Origin: Hepsetus odoe
Taxonomy: Eukaryota; Chordata; Actinopteri; Characiformes; Hepsetidae
Assembly: GCA_017165825.1 (NCBI GenBank)
Contig: CM029382.1
Coordinates: forward strand, 20,094,700-20,158,699
Direction: 5' to 3'
Length of the DNA: 64,000 bases
A program made the position numbers and the translations under genes. The notes beneath the pieces were generated by a model. That model made no database searches. It was given only the letters and a program-made list of their open reading frames with translations, and was not told the origin of the DNA. Positions 46,481-54,285 of the stretch are shown here, in pieces; the first letter of the stretch is position 1; the number at the start of each line of letters is the position of its first letter.

Positions 46481-47424
46481 GCTACCTTACATCAAGAGTT
46501 CTCAAAGAAACTGAAATCTAAGAATCTGAAATTGGAACAGAGCCTTGATACAACTGAATTTCACGAATGCAGAAGGAGCAAGTACCTTTCCATTCCTGCA
46601 AATGAAGATGCAGAATAGATTAACATCTGTAATTCCATTTGTCACCACAATCTTGCAAGTTTGAGCATCTGTTATGAGATAACGTGATGCTCTCATTAAT
46701 GAAATGCACACCTGGAATGTAACTACAGACAACGAAAAGTTCACATGGAGGTGCATCTGGCAAACAGTGTTATTCAAACAGAAAAGGCCTTGACTTATGC
46801 AGACTGAGTGCTTGATTAGTGCTTTTTCTGAGGGTGTTTCCACAAATGAAATGCGGTTCTCTAAAGCAGTTACAAAAAGTAAAAAAAAACAAAAAAAAAA
46901 AAAAACAGTGAGCTTCGCAGTTGATTGTTTACACTGAACAAATTCTATTCACTCCAAGCTCTTGTTTTCCCAAGAGCCTAGTGTGCTGGAACCATGTTTT
47001 CAACAGGCACCAGCACTCTGTCTCCTGTGCCAGGATTTGATTTTGTTTCAACAGATTCTTTATAAAGCAGATTATGGTCAAATGTTCAAGAATAAAGATT
47101 TACATGCTTTAATGCAAAACTGCTCCAGATTTCTCCATTTTTGCCTTGCTTTGTTTTTGTCCTTCTGGTGGTAGAAAGGCACTGTTAACTGTGCCATAGT
47201 GCTTTAAGATTGCTTGTGACCCCTGTTCAGAAAGAAGCATTTTTAGGCTCAAGTATTGCATTAATCCATTTCTCAGCACTTCCATTCTTGTTAGTACCAT
47301 TTTTGCCACAGGACTCCAGCACATTAATGAAAGAGCTTGAGTTGAAGCCCAACAGTCACATTTTTTTCAAAGTGCAGGAGCAATCCATTTCTACTTGTTA
47401 TGGAATATTTTTAAGTAGCGCTGG
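46481..47424. other. Intergenic, nothing recognised
   Basis: Unique-looking DNA. The frames at 46502-46843 and 47210-47557 do not resemble known proteins; the latter runs into SINE and repeat sequence. Confidence 0.4.
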
Positions 47425-47511
47425 CATTGGGCAGGAGTGTGTCCTAGTAGTTAGGCCCTTGAACCTACAAATGGAGGATTATGGGTTTGAATCTTCTACT
47501 TTGAAGAGAAG
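47425..47511 (+). mobile_element. SINE head fragment
   Basis: GGGCAGGAGTGTGTCCTAGT, TAGTTAGGCCCTTGAACC and TATGGGTTTGAATC correspond to the A-box and B-box part of the SINE. The rest is missing, and copy 2 of the unnamed repeat follows. Confidence 0.6.
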
Positions 47512-47640
47512 TAGAATTCCAAAAAATCTATTTGTCACCAGGATGATTGGCTCTTAAATACTTAAATACTTTCGAACATCAGCAACACTAAAAGGTGGTT
47601 TACAAAGAAACCTTCTGTATTCTATGACACTGTAGATAAA
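47512..47640 (+). repeat. Unnamed dispersed repeat, copy 2
   Basis: TTTGTCACCAGGATGATTGG, ACTAAAAGGTGGTTTACAAA and ACCTTCTGTATTCTATGACA parallel 46081-46202. Confidence 0.6.
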
Positions 47641-47708
47641 TCGGATTAAAATTCAGAGCCTGAACACATTCAGTTTGGTAGTGCTGCTAAATAAAAAAGA
47701 ACTGTGTG

Positions 47709-47737
47709 ACAACAACAATAACAACAACAACAAGAGC

Positions 47738-47776
<39 letters not shown>
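47709..47776. repeat. (AAC)n/(AAT)n microsatellite
   Basis: Compound trinucleotide tract directly next to a SINE head. Confidence 0.95.
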
Positions 47777-47777
<1 letters not shown>

Positions 47778-47945
47778 TGGGGCAGCAGTTGGCCTAATGA
47801 TTAGGGACTAGGCCCCAGGAACGGAAGGTTGTGGGTCCAAATTCCAGACCAGTAGGTTGCTTGTCCAAGAACCATCCCCATTACTGCTCCCCGAGTGCTT
47901 TAAATAGCTGCCCCCTGGTGCATGGTGTGTATGGGTGAAAAGAAA
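47778..47945 (+). mobile_element. SINE, 3'-truncated
   Basis: GGGGCAGCAGTTGGCCTAAT head, GGGTCCAAATTCCAGACC, a shortened middle with GCTTGTCCAAGAACCATC, then CTGCCCCCTGGTGCATGGTG. The terminal body is missing. Confidence 0.8.
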
Positions 47946-48429
47946 TATATGTCAGTAGGTTCGATTTAGCATTCACCACAGCGGATTAACCGTCTCCATT
48001 TCTTCCGGTCCACTGCATCTTCCTCCTTCAAACAAACCACCTGCAAAATGTCAGTAAGTTATTATACTGTTTATTATAGAGTAAAGATTTATGGCTGTTC
48101 AGATCTTACAGTAAACAGCAAGAGCGATTAGCCAGCCTTCTATTTCTGTTTAATTCTTTCTTTTTAAAGTTAACTGAAATGCTGCTATTATGGCAAAGTT
48201 CTAAAATAGAGCAGAACTTGCAAAGAATAAAATTTTATACAAGACTGCCTCAGTGCCACAATCAGGTTATGATTTCCATGTGATTTCACTAGTTATTCGG
48301 TTATCAGGGGTATTTCACAAAGCATTGGATACACCCTTATAGCTATCCTATAATATTAAAAAATGTAAATGAAAACATTTAAACATGGTAATAAAACACA
48401 TGTTGTTTCATTTATACCAGTAGAGGTTA

Positions 48430-48680
48430 TGTAGCTGAGTTCATCAGGCTTTGACCCTGCTTACCTGTCAGATCTTCTTTCCTGCAGATATACTCACATT
48501 CTCAGGCTTTCTTCAGCTGGATTGCTCACCAAGTACCATCATGCAGATTTTTCAGGTTTCACTTCTTTGGTGATTTAGCTTTCTCTAGACTTTCTCCATA
48601 TCTCTAAAACACCTAATTTTCTCTCCACATTCAAATTAAAATTTAAAACATAGCAATTTTCTCCTGCCCACAACCTGCTT
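48430..48680 (+). pseudogene. LINE ORF2 C-terminal fragment, decayed
   Basis: CCTGCTTACCTGTCAGATCT fits the block LAPxYLSDLL. The later CTCTCCACATTCAAATTAAA and TTTAAAACATAGC fit the SLxxFKxxLKT block near the LINE C-terminus. It closely parallels 49780-49950, so both belong to one LINE family. Frames are broken. Confidence 0.5.
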
Positions 48681-49189
48681 AGTCTTAAATTAATCTTCAA
48701 ATATGCTATTCTTTTGTGCTCTTCTGTGTGTGTTACCATGACATTTTAAAACCATCCATAAAACCTTAATAAGAATAAGAAGTCAACAGGAGCATTTTTA
48801 GCTAGAAACTGAAGTGACACAAGCTAGCTGTTATTAGTCATCCCTGTCATACAAGCCTTCAGTGTTGTAATCAAACATGATTTCAGTTGTTCTCTTGTTA
48901 TCAAGGGGTCACTCGTACATCTTGGATACATCATATAAGTGGAGGAAGTGGGCGAGGTCCTCAATCCCAGCATGAGCTGACTTAATCATATTGCTACCTT
49001 TGATTGGTTCTGATCTAATGTACACTGAATTTAATCTTGCCCTCAAAACACAAGAACTGCAAGAAACATCATTTGAAATTTCTCAACAAACCAGACTCTA
49101 ATCATTCTTCCTCTGCAATTTCACAGCACATTCATCACGATAACTATAAATAAGCTGCATGGACATCTCCCAGCAAAAAGGTTCAAGAT

Positions 49190-49375
49190 TTGATTTGGTG
49201 TGGGTCCTTTCTCTGTTAAGTTTGCATGTTCTCCCATTTCTGCCTGGGTTTTGTCTGGGAGCTCTGGTTTTCTGCCAAAGCCAAAAGACATCAGGGGGAT
49301 TAGAGATGCTAAACTCTAAACTGTGAGTGTGTGTGCCCTGCGATGGTCTGGCAACCAAATGGAATAAACAAATGG
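49190..49375 (+). repeat. Dispersed fish repeat (GTTTGCATGTTCTCCC family)
   Basis: AAGTTTGCATGTTCTCCC, CTGCCTGGGTTTTGTC, TAGAGATGCTAAACTCTAAA and CCCTGCGATGGTCTGGCAAC follow the order of 7945-8165. The - strand frame at 49098-49391 is antisense to it. Confidence 0.7.
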
Positions 49376-49559
49376 AAAAAAGTGATCTCACTTCTCTGTT
49401 ATTACTACCTGAAACTTATGTGTTTCTATCTGTAGGGTAGCATAGAGTATTTCATTAAGCACCTAAGCAATCTTTAGATCAGCGCCATGGATGGCAGTTG
49501 AATATTCTAGGTCGGTGTCTGAAATGCAGCAGCAGTGACTACAGCAGTTAAGTTTCCGT

Positions 49560-49990
49560 GTTATGCCTCTCTCAGTCTGCTGCTGGAGCTCTCATTCAGG
49601 TTTGATACGTAGCTGGACTACTGCAACTCTCCTTCTTGCTGGCATCTGCTCTTCTTCTTCTCATGAGCTTCAGGTGGATCAGAGTTCATCATCTTAGTCA
49701 CACTCTGTTGCATCGCCCATTCTTTAGAATCTGCACTGGCATCCTTTAATGTACTGCATAAAGCTCTCAACAGCCTTGTTTCTTCTTACCTGTCAGATCA
49801 TCTTCCCTAAAGATTTACCTACACTCTCTGTTTTCTTCAGCTGGATTGCACACAATGCCCCTATCCAATTATCATTTCTTTGGTGATTTAACTTCTGGAG
49901 CAGTGAAATTCTCTCTCCACATTCAAATACAAATTTAAAACATTTGTTTTTCAAGCTACAATCCTGCTTAATCTTAAATCAATCTTAGAA
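49560..49990 (+). pseudogene. LINE ORF2 C-terminal fragment, decayed
   Basis: AGCTGGACTACTGCAACTCT reads LDYCNS, matching YSRLDYCNALLSG of the better LINE at 37776-39419. TTACCTGTCAGATCATCTTC fits YLSDHLP, and the end has the FKxKFKT block. Several stops interrupt it. It lies just upstream of the foldback element that hosts the LTR element. Confidence 0.6.
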
Positions 49991-50001
49991 AAAAAAAAAA
50001 T

Positions 50002-50023
50002 TATATATATATATATATATATT
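50002..50023. repeat. (AT)n microsatellite
   Basis: Short AT run after a poly-A stretch. Confidence 0.9.
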
Positions 50024-50350
50024 GTTTTATGAATTTTAAGTTAAATGCATTAAACTTGAAAAAAGAAAAAAAATGTACAGAGCTTAGAAGCTTACAGAGG
50101 TGTTCTGATTGAAAACATACAGTACTGTGCAAAGTTTTAGGCAGTTGTGAAAAAAATGCTGTAAACAAAGAATGCTTTAAAAAATGGAAGTGTTAATCAT
50201 TTATTTTCATCAGTCAACAAACTGCAGTGAATGAACAAAAGAGAAATCTAAATCAAATCAATATTTGGTGTGACCACCCTTTGCCTTCAAAACAGCATCA
50301 GTTCTTCTAGGTACACTTGCACACAGTTTTTGAAGGAACTCGGCTGGTAG

Positions 50351-50831
50351 TGTAACGGTGGCGGGGTACCGGAGGGACGTCAGCTCGGAGCCAGGAGTTA
50401 GGAACATACTTTTATTAGTCACACTTACAAAAACAAGGAACGGGGACTGCAGTTCTAAACAAGAAACCTTAGAACCGAGGAACTGCAGTCTAACCCTAGA
50501 TACTAAGTAGCTTCTACTAAGTTACATATACCAAGTCATAGACACCAAGTTACATACACCAAAACCACCCGTTACGCATAGGCTTAACCTACCTAATGAG
50601 CCGCGAACTGTTCTGACTCATCGGGGCTTAAATAGTCAGCCCCAATGATGCACACCTGCCTGCAGGGGCTCAGGTGTGCTCAGTCAGAACAGAGCGCCCT
50701 CTAGCGTACCCACAACACCTCCTGTGACAAACACCTTATACGTGATAGAGAGCGCCCTCTAGCGTGCCCAAAACACAACACATGTGACAGAGAGCACCCT
50801 CTAGCGTGCCCAAAACATTCCAAATGTGACA
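50351..50831 (-). repeat. 3' LTR (left repeat)
   Basis: 481 bp. It is nearly identical to 53992-54470: about five substitutions and one 2-bp indel by eye. Near the outer end in + orientation (50696-50831) it holds three copies of a unit of about 35 to 45 bp containing AGAGCGCCCTCTAGCGTGCC, which on the element strand lie at the start of U3. Confidence 0.93.
50411..50416 (-). terminator. AATAAA polyadenylation signal in 3' LTR
   Basis: AATAAA on the - strand, about 60 bp before the inner end of the element strand's LTR and downstream of the TATA-like box at 50628-50634. It is placed as expected for R-region polyadenylation. The equivalent in the 5' LTR is at 54052-54057. Confidence 0.6.
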
Positions 50832-50853
50832 GAACCCTCCCCCCCCAAAGGCG
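50832..50853 (-). other. Polypurine tract
   Basis: On the - strand, TTTGGGGGGGGAGGGTTC lies immediately before the LTR start TGTCA. This is the site where plus-strand DNA synthesis is primed in LTR retroelements. It fixes the element's orientation as - strand, independently of the reading frames. Confidence 0.8.
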
Positions 50854-50980
50854 CGGCTCCCGAAGCGCTAGAACATAGCCGAACCTCTGGGGGGAGGCCA
50901 AAACAACAAAACAAAAGTCCCTTGTCGGGACATACGGTCAGGTCCACAAAAATGATAAAAAGAGCCCCCGACCAGCCATG

Positions 50981-52165
50981 TCAGGCAGCTGGTGGTGGTG
51001 AGGGGAATCCCAGCAGTTCAGTCCATCTTTTCAACTGGTGCCTGAACCCGACCCTAGAGTCACTGGAGGAATCGCCTGATTCAGGGGAACGCCTCGCCTT
51101 GGTGGAACCTGAAAGAGAGCTAAACACAGATCTTAAAGGGATCAAAGAGGAAGTCTTTTTCATATAGTCTGAACCCTGTTTCCAACCCTTGCCTTCTTTG
51201 TTCTTCACGTCTCTTATCACAGAATCCACAGTACAGAAGCTGTCGTTCACTTCCTTAAACTGAGACAGGTCATTGCTGAAGTCTTTTGGCTCCTTCCTCT
51301 TCTCGGTCATACTTCCCTGCTGCTTGGAGCTCAGTGAGGCAGCATCCCAGCTCCTGGTTCCACTACGAGAAGTTCCACTTGGACTCCACGAACCACCTTG
51401 TTTCGAGTCTGCTGAACTCTGAGGGTGAACTAACGGTAGGGAGTCATCTTGCTGCTGTTCGACCTCTGGAATCTCTCCCGGCTTCTCCATCAGACTGTTC
51501 TTTAGCTGCTCCGCTCTGGCGTTAACCACCAGGGTCCCAGCATGCACTGGTGTCTGTGGGGCAAGTCGAGATTCGAAGATCGCCAATCTTGCTTCCATAC
51601 CTCTAACCTGCTTCTCCAGCTCGCTGAGCTTGCTAGCATCCCTTTGGGCTTCTCTCAGTTTAGCCTGCAGAGCAACGCTGTGGTCCTGCACCCGTCTCAG
51701 CTCTGCTCTGGTCTGATTCAGTTGTTCTTCCATAGTGGCTATTTTAGCTTCCAGCTTCTCCTGAATGGTTGGAGTCTCAACCTTCTTAGTTGCCTGGCAT
51801 ACAGTTTGGTCCCTCTGTTCATCTGTTCTCTCCAGCCTTTCTCTTTGGACAGCCGTCACAGCTTGCAGCTTTATTCTAGAGACCTCCCTCTCTTCTCTGC
51901 ATTTCGCGCTCTTTCCTTGAAGCTCACCTTTGTCTTGAGCCAGAGCTTTTCTTTCTGTTTCCATGGCTTCGATCTCCCTTTGGCAACTGGACAAGAGTCC
52001 TTTGGTCCTCTCCAGCTGAGGAAGCAGATAGGTGATCCTTTCCTTGTGTTTCAACCCTTCATTCATGATCGAGGCATTCACCTGTAGCATTGAGGCTTCT
52101 TTCGCCATCAGCTGCTGGTAGAGCTCTGTCAGCAACTCCTCCTGTTCAATGATCTGAACATTCAT
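50981..52165 (-). CDS. Coiled-coil and Ser-rich ORF of the LTR element
   Basis: 394 codons. Residues 1-210 are a continuous Glu/Lys/Gln/Leu-rich coiled coil (LLTELYQQLMAKEASML, KLEAKIATMEEQLNQTRAEL, KLSELEKQVRGMEARLAIFE). Residues 215-390 are Ser/Pro/Lys-rich and probably disordered, ending in RWTELLGFPSPPPAA. I recognise no family. The same frame extends upstream without a break for 33 codons to a TAG (52265-52267), and beyond it into the IQ-repeat frame. The ATG at 52165 is therefore only a possible start, and the coiled coil reads as the natural continuation of an IQ-plus-coil protein. No retroviral-type enzyme motif is present. Captured host sequence or an element-specific Gag-like protein are both possible. 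Confidence 0.6.
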   Translation of the reverse strand: MNVQIIEQEELLTELYQQLMAKEASMLQVNASIMNEGLKHKERITYLLPQLERTKGLLSSCQREIEAMETERKALAQDKGELQGKSAKCREEREVSRIKLQAVTAVQRERLERTDEQRDQTVCQATKKVETPTIQEKLEAKIATMEEQLNQTRAELRRVQDHSVALQAKLREAQRDASKLSELEKQVRGMEARLAIFESRLAPQTPVHAGTLVVNARAEQLKNSLMEKPGEIPEVEQQQDDSLPLVHPQSSADSKQGGSWSPSGTSRSGTRSWDAASLSSKQQGSMTEKRKEPKDFSNDLSQFKEVNDSFCTVDSVIRDVKNKEGKGWKQGSDYMKKTSSLIPLRSVFSSLSGSTKARRSPESGDSSSDSRVGFRHQLKRWTELLGFPSPPPAA

Positions 52166-52267
52166 GTAGCTGACTTGTTCATCTCTGAGGTGAGATTGGA
52201 TTGTCTTTGCAGCTCTGATCCGTTTGGCCAGATCCCTTGCCTGCTTTCCTCTGAATGACTTTTGCTA

Positions 52268-52954
52268 GCAAATTGCAGCATGTCTGAACAGCTGATGCCT
52301 CTGCTTTTGTTGATGCCCAAGCTTCCACCTTCTGAACCTCCTCTGAAGAACCCTTGCTGCCCAGCACTGCTTCTCGAAAACCAATCTTTGCTGGTGCATT
52401 CTTACTACAGCCTGAATCATGCTGGCAGCTTTGTGCATTGCAGCAACATTCTTTCGAACAGAAAAACCCCTAAAAGCTGCCTGGATGCATATCACTGACC
52501 TTCTCAATACCTGGAATCTCTCATGTTCAAATTTACCCTTAGTGTAGGACCTAAAATGTCTATGAATGATGATGGCTGACACCCTTACGGCCTGGTACTT
52601 AACTACCTCCCGGTGTCCTCTGAACGCAGCCTGAATCAGGGAAGCTGCCTGATGTTGCAGGATCACCTCCCTTCTGACCATCTGACCTCTGAAGCAGGCT
52701 TGCAGGGACATTGCAGCAGAGCGCAATTTCAAGAACTCCTCCCTCTGCTTTCTGGCATCAAGTGTGGAGCGATACCTAAGCTGGATGGCAATAGCAGCAT
52801 ACCTGATGCATAAATATTGTGTCCGAGCACAGTGAGTCCTGTAAGCACATTGTATCACAGTTGCAGCATGGTGCTTCTGTTTCAGAGCCTGTCTGGTCTT
52901 CATCCCTCGGAATGCGGCTTGCAGAACAACAGCAGCCTTCCTTTTCTCCTTCAA
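52268..52954 (-). CDS. IQ-repeat array, ASPM-like, frame 2
   Basis: 229 codons made almost wholly of IQ calmodulin-binding-type repeats. Examples are AAVVLQAAFRGMKTRQ, AATVIQCAYRTHCAR, AAMSLQACFRGQMVRR, AASLIQAAFRG, SVICIQAAFRGFSVRK and AARVLQRRFRRWK. The alternation of two spacing types, and phrases such as VICIQAAFRGFSVRKNVAAM, resemble the repeat region of ASPM, a spindle-pole protein, more than myosin IQ motifs. The first codon at 52954 is TTG; no ATG start is convincing, and upstream the repeats continue in another frame, which implies a frameshift near 52955-52985. It ends at TAG within a further IQ repeat (AAIC*QKSFRGKQARD), after which repeats go on in frame. Product function, if any, is unknown. 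Confidence 0.7.
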
Positions 52955-53622
52955 AGACTTCTTTCTGGCTTCATCATCTTATTAGCTCGGTAATATCGCT
53001 GAACAGTCCTGGCTGCCCACAGTAGCTTCAGGTAGTATTTTCTGCTCAATTGCTTCCTCACCTGTGCCTGAATGGTTACCGCAGCCTCATGTTCAATTCT
53101 CCTTTGCACCCGAACTTTCCTTCTAAACTTCCCACTAACCTGGAGCTGCTCCTTCTCTGCTTTCTGTGTAGCAGGTGGCTTAGTGGTGCTGGGTTTGGGG
53201 GTCGACTTCTTGATGCCGCTTTCCTTGCTATGAAGGGCTTTCTTGGTCGACCTCCCCGGTTGCACGATGCAGGAAGTGGTCTCCACCATCCTCCTGCGCT
53301 CTATGTCAGGAACTGCCTTCTTTGCCACTGCCTTGCTTCTCTTGTTGCGGGCGGCCTTCTTTGCATTCCTCGCGGTGGGCGCCGTGCTTTCGCGGTGAAC
53401 AAGGCAAGGCGCGTTTGCTACCAACCTCTTGTTGTGATTCGCGCTGGCCGTGTTCCCGCTATCAGCTGCGCGCGGCGCTTTCTCCGCTGGCGGATCGCGG
53501 TTCCTGCCGCGCGGCGCTCTCGCGGTTGGCGCCGTGCTTCTGCGTTGAGCTGCTCGCGCTGTGGTTGGCGCCGTGCTTCCGCGTTGCGCAACGCCAGCCG
53601 TCAACGAAGCCCCGCCTTCCAT
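52951..53622 (-). CDS. Basic low-complexity plus first IQ repeats, frame 1
   Basis: 223 codons. Residues 1-175 are Ala/Thr/Arg/Lys-rich with a repeated STAPTARA-type motif (residues 16-24, 29-36 and 79-86) and basic clusters. Residues 180-215 hold two IQ repeats (AAVTIQAQVRKQLSRK, AARTVQRYYRANKMM). The repeats then continue in the next frame at 52954, so a single indel probably separates them. The Met at 53622 follows a TAG (53638-53640) by five codons in the same frame as the upstream ORF. The CpG-rich DNA of the basic region stands out against the AT-rich window. I infer it was captured or built separately from the IQ part. Confidence 0.6.
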   Translation of the reverse strand: MEGGASLTAGVAQRGSTAPTTARAAQRRSTAPTARAPRGRNRDPPAEKAPRAADSGNTASANHNKRLVANAPCLVHRESTAPTARNAKKAARNKRSKAVAKKAVPDIERRRMVETTSCIVQPGRSTKKALHSKESGIKKSTPKPSTTKPPATQKAEKEQLQVSGKFRRKVRVQRRIEHEAAVTIQAQVRKQLSRKYYLKLLWAARTVQRYYRANKMMKPERSL

Positions 53623-53637
53623 ATCGCGTGCGGAAAA

Positions 53638-53988
53638 CTACACGTCGTCCAGCGTGTTGAGATAGCGCTGCGCCCTTGTAGCCATGGAGATCAGCATCCG
53701 GAGACAAAGCGCGAACCGATCCATGCGAAGCTCGGGATCTGGGATGATATCGAATGGGAACAGCGACATCGTCTTCTTCAGACGGTAATCAAGCTCCCTT
53801 GCCGTGGCCGTCGGCGTCTGTCTCACCCACTCTTCACCGTCCAGATGCTCGCGGAGGTCCAGAGAAGACGCCTCTGTCCCCCAGGTCCTCATCAGCTGCA
53901 GTGTCCGCTCGACAGCATTCGCTGCCACCCACAACACGCGCTCCTGCTCGCCCTCGTGGCTCGTGACGTCCAGGTACTGGCGGCTCAT
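53638..53988 (-). CDS. Leading ORF of the LTR element, unknown 116-aa protein
   Basis: Starts ATGAGCCGCCAG only 4 bases inside the 5' LTR (53992) and encodes 116 residues with no membrane segment or signal peptide. Blocks include EGEQERVLWVAANAVERTLQ, LFPFDIIPDPELRMDRFALC and a C-terminal AQRYLNTLDDV. I do not recognise it. Its position as the first ORF is that of gag in LTR elements. The same frame is open backwards into the LTR U5, where an in-frame ATG (about 54048) would add 20 residues. It ends in TAG, followed in frame by the basic/IQ ORF, so readthrough would fuse them. Confidence 0.6.
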   Translation of the reverse strand: MSRQYLDVTSHEGEQERVLWVAANAVERTLQLMRTWGTEASSLDLREHLDGEEWVRQTPTATARELDYRLKKTMSLFPFDIIPDPELRMDRFALCLRMLISMATRAQRYLNTLDDV

Positions 53989-54051
53989 TTCTGTAACGGT
54001 GGCGGGGTACCGGAGGGACGTCAGCTCGGAGCCAGGAGTTAGGAACATACT

Positions 54052-54057
54052 TTTATT
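54052..54057 (-). other. AATAAA in 5' LTR
   Basis: Copy of the polyadenylation signal. In the 5' LTR it lies downstream of the inferred transcription start. Confidence 0.5.
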
Positions 54058-54251
54058 AGTCACACTTACAAAAACAAGGAACGGGGACTGCAGTTCTAAA
54101 CAAGAAACCTTAGAACCGAGGAACTGCAGTCTAACCCTAGATACTAAGTAGCTTCTACTAAGTTACATATACCAAGTCATAGACACCAAGTTACATACAC
54201 CAAAACCACCCGTTACGCATAGGCTTAACCTACCTAATGAGCCGCGCTCTG

Positions 54252-54285
54252 TTCTGACTCATCGGGGCTTAAATAGTCAGCCCCA
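54252..54285 (-). promoter_or_regulatory. LTR core promoter: TATA-like box with hairpin, AP-1-like site
   Basis: On the - strand, GGGGCTGACTATTTAAGCCCC contains TATTTAA (54269-54275) inside an inverted repeat GGGGCT/AGCCCC. A TGACTCA AP-1-type heptamer lies next to it (54255-54261 on +). A second inverted repeat, CACACCTG/CAGGTGTG with E-box cores, is upstream on the element strand. Order and spacing to AATAAA (about 210 bp) fit a U3-R-U5 layout. Confidence 0.55.

Noticed and set aside
46885..46907. Poly-A run as the tail of a processed pseudogene
   Set aside because: No coding sequence is recognisable upstream of it on either strand.
50696..50831. CRISPR-like array in the LTR (three ~35-45 bp units)
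   Set aside because: Eukaryotic LTR context, only three units, and spacers that are themselves similar; they are U3 tandem repeats.
51542..52087. 181-codon + strand frame (Leu/Ser/Phe-rich)
   Set aside because: It is antisense to the coiled-coil ORF; Leu/Ser/Phe richness is what the reverse of Glu/Lys/Gln codons gives.
52268..53085. Unconventional myosin neck as the origin of the IQ repeats
   Set aside because: The number of repeats (about 13), alternating spacing and phrases such as VICIQAAFRGFSVRKNVAAM fit ASPM better, though only a database search can settle it.
53050..54042. 330-codon open frame on the + strand within the LTR element
   Set aside because: It is antisense to the leading and basic/IQ frames, in GC-rich DNA where stops are rare, and has no domain. 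The polypurine tract, TATA and AATAAA all place the sense strand on -.
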